Assembly (NCBI GenBank): GCA_964633205.1
Contig: CAZWFN010000015.1
Coordinates: 1-64,000 of the forward strand
Reading direction: 5' to 3'
Length of the DNA stretch: 64,000 nucleotides
From: CAYVQE01 sp964633205
GTDB taxonomy: Bacteria; Myxococcota; B64-G9
Each line of letters starts with the position of its first letter. The first letter of the stretch is position 1. Below, in pieces: positions 16,693 through 24,757 of this stretch. The translations under genes were made by a program, and so were the position numbers. A model generated the notes under the pieces. The model worked only from the letters and a program-made list of their open reading frames with translations, had not been told where the DNA came from and did no database searches.

Positions 16693-18006
16693 ATGGCCGA
16701 CAAGATCAAGTTCCAGGACAAGATGGAAGCCGCGCCCGAGCGGCTGGACATGGCCCGCCAGTACGAGGAGAAGCTGCAGGCGCTGGGCCGTTCGCTGATC
16801 GGCGGGCTGTACATGCTGGTGCGCAACGTCAAGCTCTACGAGCCGGAGAACCAGATCTTCACCAAGCCGCTCGAGCAGCTCAAGGACACCATCAACACCA
16901 TCCTGGCCATGGACGAGGCGCTCAACCTGCAAGGCGCCGGCGAGGCCTTCTACCTCAACAACATGCTGGTCAAGATCGACATCAACTCGCTGGACAACGT
17001 GCGCTACCTACTGCTCGAGTTCGAGCGGCGCAACGTGGGCGGCTTCGTGCTCAGCCAGGCGGTCACCATCCCGGAGCTGCGCAACTTTATCTACATCTTT
17101 TCCAAAGAAAGCGCCGAGCAGGTGGGCGAGCACGGCGTCTCGGCCCGCAAGCTGCAGGCGTTGAAGCTGCGCAAGTGGGAGAAGATTCAGGAAATCTTGG
17201 ACCAGCAGGATTCGGATCACCAGGATCGCCAGGTCGATCGCAAGCGCTACGCCCTGACCGTCTACGCCCGCACCGTCTACTACATGCGCAAGTACCTGGC
17301 CGGTCTACGCGGCGAGGGCCCGGTCATCGCCATCCGCAAAGGAGGGCGCTACGTCCAGGACCTGGTCGATCTGTGCCACGGCCACCGGACCCACTTCCTG
17401 GGCTTGACCACGCTGAAGTCCGACGACGAGTACCTGTGCTTCCACTCGGTCAACGTCACCCTGATGGCCATCGTCTTCGGCGCCGAGCTCGGTCTGTCCA
17501 AGGCCCAGCTGCGGGATCTGGGGCTGGCGGCGTTGTTCCACGACCTGGGCATGATCGACGTCGACGAGAACCTGCTGCTCAAGCGCAGCAAGCTGTCGCC
17601 GGCCGAGGCGCGCCAGGTGCGCCGTTCGCCGATCTACTCGGTCAAGCGCATCCTGCGAGCCCGCCAGCTGAACAAGCTGACCATCCACCGCATCATCACC
17701 GCCTACGAGCACAAGTCCGAGTTCGGCACGCCGGTCAAGGATCTGAAGGGCAACGTCTCGTTCATCGTGCCCAAGTCGGATCTGAGCGTCTATTCCAAGA
17801 TCATCGCCATCGCGGACTGCTACGACGCGCTGACCTCGCGCCGGCCATTCCGCGATGCCTACAGCCCCGAAATCGCCCTGTCGCTGATGTGGACCGAGCT
17901 GAAGCCCAAGTTCGATCCCGAGTACCTGAAAGTCTTCATGGACGTGATGCGCCTGCCTTCGGTGCGGGTGCTCAGTGACAAGGGCGAGCGGATCGTCATC
18001 TTCTGA
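16693..18006 (+). CDS. HD-GYP-like signalling protein with degenerate GYP motif
   Basis: This protein of 437 residues has an N-terminal domain (YMLVRNVKLYEPENQIFTKP, FYLNNMLVKIDINSLDNVRY) resembling that of the HEAT protein upstream, then an HD-GYP domain from about residue 255. The metal-binding HD is intact (LAALFHDLGMIDVDENLLLK), as are the first His (CFHSVNVTLMAIVFG) and IAIADCYDALTSRRPFRDAY. The HHExxDGxGYP motif is reduced to AYEHKSEFGTP, losing one His, the Asp and the Tyr. HD-GYP enzymes hydrolyse cyclic di-GMP; with these changes it may be a binding protein or have another substrate. It has no membrane segment. It is flanked closely by the HEAT and ACT genes. Confidence 0.82.
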   Translation: MADKIKFQDKMEAAPERLDMARQYEEKLQALGRSLIGGLYMLVRNVKLYEPENQIFTKPLEQLKDTINTILAMDEALNLQGAGEAFYLNNMLVKIDINSLDNVRYLLLEFERRNVGGFVLSQAVTIPELRNFIYIFSKESAEQVGEHGVSARKLQALKLRKWEKIQEILDQQDSDHQDRQVDRKRYALTVYARTVYYMRKYLAGLRGEGPVIAIRKGGRYVQDLVDLCHGHRTHFLGLTTLKSDDEYLCFHSVNVTLMAIVFGAELGLSKAQLRDLGLAALFHDLGMIDVDENLLLKRSKLSPAEARQVRRSPIYSVKRILRARQLNKLTIHRIITAYEHKSEFGTPVKDLKGNVSFIVPKSDLSVYSKIIAIADCYDALTSRRPFRDAYSPEIALSLMWTELKPKFDPEYLKVFMDVMRLPSVRVLSDKGERIVIF

Positions 18007-18014
18007 GGAAAGCC

Positions 18015-18428
18015 ATGTTCGAACGTCGTATGCAGTTGAGCATCCTGTTGGAAAACGTCCCGGGCCGCTTCGCCGAGGTTTGCGAAATGCTCTACGAGCG
18101 CGGAGTGGACATCCAGGCCTTGACCGCCACGCCGATCGGCGAGTCGGGCATTCTGCGGATGGTGGTCGACGACGCCGAGGCGGCCGTCGCCGGGCTGGAC
18201 AGGCACAAGCTGGCCTACCTCGAGACCGAGGTGGTGGTGGCCCAGGTACCCAACCAGGCCGGCATGGCCGCCGGCATCGGCCACCGCTTCTCACAGGCCA
18301 AGGTCAACATCGAGTACACCTACTTCTCCAGCGGTCAGCCGGGCACGCAATCGCTGATGGTGTTCAAGGTGGCCGATGTCGACGATGCCCTGACCCGGCT
18401 GCGCCGAATGGCCGACTCGTTCAACTGA
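18015..18428 (+). CDS. Tandem ACT-domain regulatory protein
   Basis: This 137-residue protein consists of two ACT domains. The first is LSILLENVPGRFAEVCEMLY up to about residue 65, the second VAQVPNQAGMAAGIGHRFSQ to the end. The NVPGR and PNQAG turns are the ligand-binding loops of ACT domains, which usually sense amino acids. There is no attached enzyme. GAGGAAAGCC lies before the ATG, and the gene follows the HD-GYP gene by 8 bp. The ligand cannot be predicted. Confidence 0.88.
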   Translation: MFERRMQLSILLENVPGRFAEVCEMLYERGVDIQALTATPIGESGILRMVVDDAEAAVAGLDRHKLAYLETEVVVAQVPNQAGMAAGIGHRFSQAKVNIEYTYFSSGQPGTQSLMVFKVADVDDALTRLRRMADSFN

Positions 18429-18446
18429 GCCGGCGGCTGCCGGCGG

Positions 18447-19292
18447 TCAATCCGGTCCCTCGGTCTCGCGTATCTCGCGGGCGGCGGTGCGGATCACCTC
18501 ACCTGAGAACAACAGCGTCAGGTGACCTCGGTAGCGCAGGATGAAGTTGTCTCCCCGCGGCGATAGGCCGCAGTGCCAGGGCAGCACCAGGTTGTCATGG
18601 GTGGAGCAGATGCCGCACACCCGCACCCCGTCCGGCGGCGAGCTGCCGTTGAGCTTCTCCAGGAAAAAGGACCCGCGTCGCATCTGCCGGGCGTTGCGGC
18701 CGGGCAGCAGCGGCGCCAGGGCCGAGCCCAGATGCGGAGTACCCAGGGTGACCACGCAGCCCACCCGCTCGCGCAGCGGGCCGCGCTCGACCAGGGTGCG
18801 GGCGATCAGACCGCCCTGGCTGTGGCCGACCAGGTGCACCCGCTCGGCGCCCAGCTCCTCCAGCCAGGCCTCGATCTGCAGCCGGAACTCCTCGGCGATG
18901 CGCTCGATGCCGTCGTAGTAACGCAGCGGAGACAGGGCCCGCACTGGCCTGCGCAGCGCGCGCTGCAGCCGCCGTTCCAGGAAGAACAAGGTCAAGGCGT
19001 TCTCGCTGTGGCCCGGGAGCAGGACCACCGGCGCCCGATCCGGCTCCAGCCGCCAGCGTCCCCCGCGGTTGCGGAAAAAGCGGTAGGGGAAGGCCATGAT
19101 CACCCAGCTGGTCGCCAGCCACTCCATGCCCAGCGTCAACAGGCCGCCGCTGATCCGTCGCGCCAGGGTGTCCTGCGGCCCGCGCGAGCCTCCGCCGGGA
19201 AAGACCCAGAAGGCGATCGAATAGGTCAGCACCACCAGCACGGCGGCGAACCACAGCGGGAACATGACGATGAGCAAAAAGGCGGTGGCCAT
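18447..19292 (-). CDS. Membrane-anchored serine lipase/esterase (alpha/beta hydrolase)
   Basis: This 281-residue protein begins with a membrane segment (FLLIVMFPLWFAAVLVVLTY) and a second hydrophobic stretch before the catalytic domain. The nucleophile elbow is VHLVGHSQGGLIARTLVERG, followed by VVTLGTPHLGSALAPLLPG, the pattern of bacterial triacylglycerol and phospholipid lipases. CSTHDNLVLP should hold the catalytic Asp and YRGHLTLLFS the His. The oxyanion region is PVVLLPGHSENALT. It is the last gene of the Mla-type operon, 12 bp after the outer-membrane protein gene, so its likely substrate is an envelope lipid (inference). The catalytic domain is probably periplasmic, but topology is not certain. 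Confidence 0.85.
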   Translation of the reverse strand: MATAFLLIVMFPLWFAAVLVVLTYSIAFWVFPGGGSRGPQDTLARRISGGLLTLGMEWLATSWVIMAFPYRFFRNRGGRWRLEPDRAPVVLLPGHSENALTLFFLERRLQRALRRPVRALSPLRYYDGIERIAEEFRLQIEAWLEELGAERVHLVGHSQGGLIARTLVERGPLRERVGCVVTLGTPHLGSALAPLLPGRNARQMRRGSFFLEKLNGSSPPDGVRVCGICSTHDNLVLPWHCGLSPRGDNFILRYRGHLTLLFSGEVIRTAAREIRETEGPD

Positions 19293-19304
19293 GACCGGCG
19301 CGGC

Positions 19305-20942
19305 TCACAGGATGTCGAAGGTGAAACGCAGCAACACCCGCTGCTCGAACTGCAGGTAGTCCGAGAGCTGCTTGTTGTAGTCCAGCTTGACCACGTAGGC
19401 CACCGAGGCGAACGAGACCAGCCGCAAGCTGATGGTGTTCTTCCAGTTGACCACCGGATCGCGGTTGCCGGCCGAGGCGTAGAAGGGCACCAGGGAGTCG
19501 AGTTCGGTGTCGATCAAGATCCAGCGGGTGAGCCGGGCCGATCCGATCAGAGTGGCCTCGGCCCCCAACAAATGTGACGGCTCGGCCTCGACGAAGTAGA
19601 GCACCTTGCGGGCCGCATCGTCGGAGTTCTGCTCCTCGCGCTCCTCGATCAACAGCGACTGGATGAAATTGTGCCGCGCGCCCACGCCCAGGCGCAGGTG
19701 CAGGTCGAGGATCAGCGACGGGCTCAGGTCGAACGACACTCCCAGCCCCTCCTTCAGCTCCAGTGGGTCGAAGGATTCGGCCAGCCGCAACTCGCGCACC
19801 CCCTGGCCGTCCTTGCCATCGAGACGCTCCATTTCACGTTGCTCGGTATCGAGCAGCACCACTGTCGGATAGGGGTCGCTGAAGCGGCGGGTGCCGGGAA
19901 ACAGGTTGGTGTTGAGGCCGAAGCGCACGTAGGGCCCCAGCCAGGAGAGCAGCCGGTAGGTATAGATGACGTCGAAGTCGACCTCGTCGATGGTCTTGCT
20001 CAGATCGAGCCCGCCGAGGCCTTCGCCGATATCCTGGAAGGCCTGGCCGCCCTCATCGATCTGCAGCCGGGAGTAAGCCAGGTGATCGGGGTCGAGGTAG
20101 CGGATGGAGAAGTCGATGAAAGCGTTGAACGACACCGAGTTGCCCGATGATCGGCCCGGCACGTGGTCGTTGCGGTTCCACAGCGCGTCACCGCCGACGA
20201 CCAGGCCCAGCCGCCAGTTCTCGATCTCGGTCCGGCCTTCCCCGCGATCGATCACGCCGCCGCCTTTGAAGTTGCCCTCCTCGTCCTGGACCAGGGTGAA
20301 GTGGGTCAGCTCGCCCGGCTCCAGCTGCACGGTCAAAAAGTCGGTGCGCGCCCGTGGGGTCTCGCCGGAGCGGACCAGCATGTAACGGCCCGGCGGCAGC
20401 AGCCAGGTGCGCAGGGTCTCGCCCCGCGTCTCGTCGGCGCCCAGCCCGAGCCCATAGTCCTCGCCTGCGGGCAAGGCGAATACCTCGTAGGTGCCGCGAA
20501 TCTGAGTGCCGTGCTCATCGACCACCCGCACGATCATGCCCGCCCAGTCCGGCTCGACCAGGGTCGAGTGGCCCTCGTGCACCGTCACCTGGTGGGTCAT
20601 CATCTGTTCCTCGACCCCTGAGCCTACTTTGACCTGATAGCGTCCGGGCGCCAGGATGGTCTTGCTGCCGGTTGGCGAGCGGGCCACCACCTCGCCCTGG
20701 GTGTCGAGCACCAGGTAGGGCGGCTCGGCGCCTGCCTCGCTCATGGCCGGCACGAACACCGCCCCCTTGCCCACCGGGATCAACTCGGCGTCCATCTCCA
20801 ACTGCACCGCGGGCGGCGGCAACAGCCAGCCGGGAGGAGTGGGCTGGGGCTCTGCCCCGGTGACCCCGTCGAGTTCGGCCAGCGCCGGCGCTGCCAACAA
20901 CAGCCCCAGCAGCACGACCGCTGTCTTGCCCGCGGCCCTCAC
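19305..20942 (-). CDS. Secreted protein with beta-sandwich N-domain and outer-membrane barrel-like C-domain
   Basis: The start is taken as GTG at 20942, overlapping the upstream lipoprotein stop by four bases (GTGA). It gives a 545-residue protein with a good signal peptide (AVVLLGLLLAAPALAEL). Residues about 60-230 hold small beta-sandwich modules of the PEGA/carboxypeptidase-regulatory type (TILAPGRYQVKVGSG, TWLLPPGRYMLVRSGETPR). The remainder alternates short amphipathic strands and ends VLLRFTFDIL, suggesting an outer-membrane barrel (SFNAFIDFSIRYLD, YVVKLDYNKQLSDYLQFEQR). I do not recognise a named family. Translational coupling to the Mla-type genes implies a role at the outer membrane in the same pathway. 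Confidence 0.7.
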   Translation of the reverse strand: MRAAGKTAVVLLGLLLAAPALAELDGVTGAEPQPTPPGWLLPPPAVQLEMDAELIPVGKGAVFVPAMSEAGAEPPYLVLDTQGEVVARSPTGSKTILAPGRYQVKVGSGVEEQMMTHQVTVHEGHSTLVEPDWAGMIVRVVDEHGTQIRGTYEVFALPAGEDYGLGLGADETRGETLRTWLLPPGRYMLVRSGETPRARTDFLTVQLEPGELTHFTLVQDEEGNFKGGGVIDRGEGRTEIENWRLGLVVGGDALWNRNDHVPGRSSGNSVSFNAFIDFSIRYLDPDHLAYSRLQIDEGGQAFQDIGEGLGGLDLSKTIDEVDFDVIYTYRLLSWLGPYVRFGLNTNLFPGTRRFSDPYPTVVLLDTEQREMERLDGKDGQGVRELRLAESFDPLELKEGLGVSFDLSPSLILDLHLRLGVGARHNFIQSLLIEEREEQNSDDAARKVLYFVEAEPSHLLGAEATLIGSARLTRWILIDTELDSLVPFYASAGNRDPVVNWKNTISLRLVSFASVAYVVKLDYNKQLSDYLQFEQRVLLRFTFDIL

Positions 20943-21589
20943 CGGAAGTCTCCCAGCGTCGGTCGCGCCGACCGGTCCTCGCCCCGGTCTCGAAGCTCTT
21001 TCAGAGTGGTGCGAAGATCGTCCAGCGCACGCGCCATCTCTTGCTCCAGCAGCTCGCTCAGCGCCTTGACCACGTAGACCGGCGCCTTGTTGTAGACGCG
21101 CTTCTGGGCATCGGCCCGGAAGGTCCACACCACCCGGTTGTCGCCGAAACGGGTCATGCGCAGGCTGAAAGCCAGGTGGGCGAACCACTGGTCACCGCTG
21201 TCGAACTCCTCGATGGCCTGCAGCACGCCGGACAACTCGTACTGCGGCCTGCTCTCCCCGTAATCGCGGCTGACCGCCCGGAACAGATCGGCATGCTCGA
21301 TGTGGCGCACGATCAGGCCGGTGACCATCCTGTTCGGCTTCACCGCCCACAGCTTGTAGTTGTAGTACTGGAACTCGTAGGGCGAGAAGCGGTAGACGAT
21401 CTTGTCCTTGTCATAGGCCGGCACGATGGCCAGGTCGCGCACCCGCAGCGATTCGGCCAACGGCCCGTCCGGCTCGTCCTCGCTCGGCAACAACGTATAG
21501 GCCATGGTGAAATAGGTGTACTCCGGCACGTTGGCGCAACCGACGAGCAGCAGCAAGCCGGCCGCGGCGATCCGGACCGCAGGCCTCAT
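20939..21589 (-). CDS. ABC-transport auxiliary lipoprotein (PqiC/YmbA-like)
   Basis: This 216-residue protein has a type II signal peptide with lipobox LLVGC (RIAAAGLLLLVGCANVPEY). The core YRFSPYEFQYYNYKLWAVKP followed by NRMVTGLIVRH matches the auxiliary lipoprotein family that accompanies MCE/Mla or Pqi lipid transporters. It starts with ATGA overlap on the MlaD-like gene (21586-21589) and ends with GTGA overlap on the next gene, so the three are tightly coupled. The C-terminal 40 residues are charged. It probably sits in the periplasm anchored by lipid, bridging the MCE ring and the outer membrane. Confidence 0.85.
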   Translation of the reverse strand: MRPAVRIAAAGLLLLVGCANVPEYTYFTMAYTLLPSEDEPDGPLAESLRVRDLAIVPAYDKDKIVYRFSPYEFQYYNYKLWAVKPNRMVTGLIVRHIEHADLFRAVSRDYGESRPQYELSGVLQAIEEFDSGDQWFAHLAFSLRMTRFGDNRVVWTFRADAQKRVYNKAPVYVVKALSELLEQEMARALDDLRTTLKELRDRGEDRSARPTLGDFR

Positions 21590-22599
21590 GGCAGATCCCT
21601 CCCCTGCCGCTTGGGCGAACTCAGCAACCGCGACGGGTCCTCGCGGATCAAGCGGCTGAAGTCGCGCAGGTTCTCGGTCGTCTCGGCCAGGTAGCGCAGC
21701 GTGATGCGCAAGTCCTCGCGGCCGGAGGCGACCATGAGATCCAGTCTTTCCACCATCGCGTCGGTACGCCGCAGCAGTCGGCCGACCGATGCCAGAGCCT
21801 GGCCCAGCTCTTCCTTGCCCACCCGAGCCCGAACCTCGTCCACCGCGGCCCGGACGGTGTCGAGCAACCCGGCCACCCGCTCGTGATCGAGCACCCGCAC
21901 GGCGGCCCGCCGGATGCGACCGACGGCCTCGCGGGTGGCGCTGGCCGCCATCCGGATTTCGTCCAGCGCGGCGCTGAGCTTGTGTGACGAGCGGTTGAGG
22001 TTGTCGAGCGTCTCACCGATCTTGTGCCGGTTGCGCTGTACGGTCTCGTCCAGGGTGTGCATCAGGCTGCCGGCCCGCTCGAGCACGTCGCCGAGCAAGG
22101 CCCGGTTCTCCTCACCGGTCATTCGCAGCATCTGGTTGAGCAGCTTCTCGGCCTTGCGCGACAGCTGCTCGGCCCGACCTGTCATCGTATCCATAAACGA
22201 CTCGCCGGCCTGGATGGTGGCCCCGGGGGGCAGGATCTTGGCGGCCGAGGTGCCGCCGACCAGCTCGATGAACCGCAGCCCGGTGATGCCCTGGACGTTG
22301 AGCACGGCCCGGGTGTTCTCCTTGATCGGCGTGCCCCCCTGCAGGCTGATCGCCACCACCGTCTGGCTGACCTGCTCGGGGTCGATCCAGATGCGCTCGA
22401 CGCGGCCGACCCGCACCCCGTTGTACTTGACCGGTGCGCCGACCTCCAGGCCCGACACCGAAATGTCGTACCGGATCAGGTAGCGATCGCGATCGGCGAA
22501 CACGGCCGAGCCGACCACCGCCGCCACCAGCGCCAGCAACAGCAGCGACGACATCAGCAGAAACACGCCCAGGCGGACCTTTTGCGCACGCGTGATCAA
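21586..22599 (-). CDS. mlaD: MlaD-like MCE-domain protein
   Basis: This 337-residue protein has one N-terminal membrane helix (VRLGVFLLMSSLLLLALVAA). It is followed by a single MCE domain (GLEVGAPVKYNGVRVGRVER to GLRFIELVGGTSAAKILPPG) and about 190 residues of coiled coil (TVQRNRHKIGETLDNLNRSS). MCE proteins form hexameric periplasmic rings that carry lipids. The start is TTG at 22599, preceded by GGGAGGGG at 22612-22605; an upstream in-frame extension to 22659 has no ribosome site and no family homology. It is 102 bp downstream of the ATPase gene. The long coiled coil makes it resemble the longer MCE proteins rather than E. coli MlaD. Confidence 0.9.
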   Translation of the reverse strand: MITRAQKVRLGVFLLMSSLLLLALVAAVVGSAVFADRDRYLIRYDISVSGLEVGAPVKYNGVRVGRVERIWIDPEQVSQTVVAISLQGGTPIKENTRAVLNVQGITGLRFIELVGGTSAAKILPPGATIQAGESFMDTMTGRAEQLSRKAEKLLNQMLRMTGEENRALLGDVLERAGSLMHTLDETVQRNRHKIGETLDNLNRSSHKLSAALDEIRMAASATREAVGRIRRAAVRVLDHERVAGLLDTVRAAVDEVRARVGKEELGQALASVGRLLRRTDAMVERLDLMVASGREDLRITLRYLAETTENLRDFSRLIREDPSRLLSSPKRQGRDLP

Positions 22600-22701
22600 C
22601 GCGTCCCCTCCCGCGATCGAATCCTCGTCAGCCCAAAGCCCCTCATCGCAACCTCCCACACCGTCGAGCCCCGCCGCGGATCGATCGCGGCGCGGCCGGT
22701 G

Positions 22702-23526
22702 CTAGCCGCTGCTGGCTCTGTCGCCCAGGGTCGGCTGTCCCGGCCCGGCGAAACGCTGCAGCATCGATCGGCCGGCTGCCTCCGGCCGGGACGCCCGCCG
22801 CTCCAGAAAATCCCGCACCGCTGGTTCGTCACTCTGGCGGGCTACATCCAGCGGCCCATCGAACACGATGCCCCCGTCGGCCACCATGACTATCCGATCG
22901 GCGATGGCCTCGATGCTGGTCAGCTCGTGGGTGACCACCACCAAGGTGACCCCCAGCGATGCACGCATCTCCAGCAGCAGCCGGTCGAGCGCGGCCGCCG
23001 TGATCGGATCCAGTCCAGCCGAGGGCTCGTCGCACAGCAGCAGATCCGGATCCAGGGCCATGGCCCGGGCCAGTGCAGCCCGCTTGCGCATGCCGCCGGA
23101 CAGCTGGTCCGGCGCCTTGGCCCAGGCCTGTTCCAGGCCGACCATGGCCAGCTTCATCTGCACCAACTTGGCGATGGCGCCCGCGGACAGGCGGGTGTGG
23201 TATTCCAGGGGCAGGGCCACGTTCTCGGCCACGGTCATCGAGTTGATCAGAGCGCCGCCCTGGAACAGCAAGCCCACCCGCGATCGGAGTTCGACCAGGC
23301 GTCCCTCGTCCGTCCCGGCCAGGTCCTCACCGAGCAGCCGCACCCGGCCAGCCATCGGTGGCAACAGCCCGACTCCCCCCTTGAGCAGGGTCGATTTGCC
23401 GCAGCCCGACACGCCGGCGATGACCACCAGTTCGCCGGCGGCGATGTGCAGATCGACCCCGGTCAACACCGGCTCCTCGGTGTAGCCCAGCGCAACGTCC
23501 TCCATCTGCAGCAGCGTCCGCGACAC
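22702..23526 (-). CDS. mlaF: MlaF-like lipid transport ABC ATPase
   Basis: This 274-residue ATPase shows Walker A GVSGCGKSTLLK, Q-loop LLFQGGALINSMTVAENVAL, signature LSGGMRKRAALARAMA, Walker B LLLCDEPSAGLDPITAA and H-loop VVTHELTS. The FQGGALINS Q-loop and LSGGM signature with Met-Arg-Lys are typical of the MlaF branch rather than of importers. About 45 residues follow the nucleotide-binding domain, rich in Arg, as in MlaF where the tail contacts its partner. The start is GTG at 23526 with GGGAGAC just upstream; it follows the permease gene by 7 bp. Confidence 0.95.
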   Translation of the reverse strand: MSRTLLQMEDVALGYTEEPVLTGVDLHIAAGELVVIAGVSGCGKSTLLKGGVGLLPPMAGRVRLLGEDLAGTDEGRLVELRSRVGLLFQGGALINSMTVAENVALPLEYHTRLSAGAIAKLVQMKLAMVGLEQAWAKAPDQLSGGMRKRAALARAMALDPDLLLCDEPSAGLDPITAAALDRLLLEMRASLGVTLVVVTHELTSIEAIADRIVMVADGGIVFDGPLDVARQSDEPAVRDFLERRASRPEAAGRSMLQRFAGPGQPTLGDRASSG

Positions 23527-23533
23527 GTCTCCC

Positions 23534-24652
23534 TCACAGATAGAAGATCAACGAGAAGATGCAGTCGGCAATGATGACCGTGAAGATCGCCAACACCACC
23601 GACCGGGTGGTCGAGGCCCCGACCTCGCTGGCCCCGCCCCGGGTGTTGAGCCCACTGTAGGCGGCCACCACCAGGATGATCCAGCCGAACACCAAGCTCT
23701 TGAGCAGGCCGGTCACCACGTCCTTGGTGCGCAGCACCTCGACCGCCCGGTTCAGATAGGCCTCCGGCGGAACGCCCAGCGCAAGGGTGGCCACCGACAG
23801 TCCGCCCAGGATGCCGCAGCAGATGGCCACCACGCTCAGCAGCGGCTGGGTGAATGTGACCGTGTAGAGCTTGGGCACCACCAGAAAACGGATCGGTGAA
23901 AAGCCCATCGCCCGCAGCGCATCCACCTCCTCGGTGACCTCCATGGTGGCCAGCTCGGCGGCGATGGCCGAGCCGGAACGGCCGGCCACGATGATGGCCG
24001 TCATCATCGGGCCCATCTCGCGGGTCATGGCCACCGATACCAGGTCGGCGACGTAGATGTTGGCACCGAACTGGCTGAGCTGGTGGACCGACAACAGCGC
24101 CAGGGTCAGTCCGATCAGCGCCGCCAGCAGGGCCACGATGCCGACCGCCCGCGCCCCCAGCAGGTGGGCCTGGCGGGTCAACTCGCCCTTGGGCGCCCCC
24201 CGGCCTGCAGAGAAGGGTCCCATCACCGCCCAGTAGAAGGTATCGGCCAGCAACAGCAGCAGGCGGCGGCCGGCGCCGAGCAGCGCCAGCAGCCACTCGC
24301 CCATGCCGACCAGTGGCTCGCGGCCGGCCGCCGGCGTGGCCGGGCCTTCTTCTTTGTAGCGGAACAGCTCCAGGATGCGCTGCGCCTGGGGGCTGACCTT
24401 GACCAACTCCAATCGACAGTCGCGCTTGCGGGCCAGCTCCAGCGACTCGGCCAAAACCGCCACCCCGGCCGAGTCGAGCGCCTCGACCTGGCCCAGGTCG
24501 AGCCCCACCCGCGCCGCTCGTTTCGGCAACCAAGCCTGAATCCAATCCAACACGGCCGGGGCCGAGTCCCGGTCCAGCCGGCCGTGAACCACCAGCCGGG
24601 TCTCGCCATCCTCGATCACCCGCTCCACCCGGGCATGCCTGGGCTGCTCCAT
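23534..24652 (-). CDS. mlaE: STAS-domain/MlaE-like permease fusion
   Basis: This 372-residue protein joins two Mla parts. Residues 1-100 are a STAS domain (RLVVHGRLDRDSAPAVLDWI, EALDSAGVAVLAESLEL), equivalent to MlaB. Residues about 110-372 are the MlaE permease with the conserved GRSGSAIAAELATMEVTEEV and DALRAMGFSPIRFLVVPKLY and several membrane helices. In E. coli MlaB is a separate protein that stabilises the ATPase; here it is covalently linked. The STAS DSAG motif has the Ser often phosphorylated in anti-sigma antagonists. It is the first gene of the operon; about 100 bp separate it from the helicase stop upstream on the same strand. Confidence 0.94.
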   Translation of the reverse strand: MEQPRHARVERVIEDGETRLVVHGRLDRDSAPAVLDWIQAWLPKRAARVGLDLGQVEALDSAGVAVLAESLELARKRDCRLELVKVSPQAQRILELFRYKEEGPATPAAGREPLVGMGEWLLALLGAGRRLLLLLADTFYWAVMGPFSAGRGAPKGELTRQAHLLGARAVGIVALLAALIGLTLALLSVHQLSQFGANIYVADLVSVAMTREMGPMMTAIIVAGRSGSAIAAELATMEVTEEVDALRAMGFSPIRFLVVPKLYTVTFTQPLLSVVAICCGILGGLSVATLALGVPPEAYLNRAVEVLRTKDVVTGLLKSLVFGWIILVVAAYSGLNTRGGASEVGASTTRSVVLAIFTVIIADCIFSLIFYL

Positions 24653-24757
24653 GGTCTTCGAGTTTGCCCTTTTCCGGCCAGCGGGTCAAAGTTCCGCTCC
24701 CCGGCCGGCACAGCGAATGTCCGCCGCGCAATCGTCCCGCAGCCCCTCCGCGAGCGG

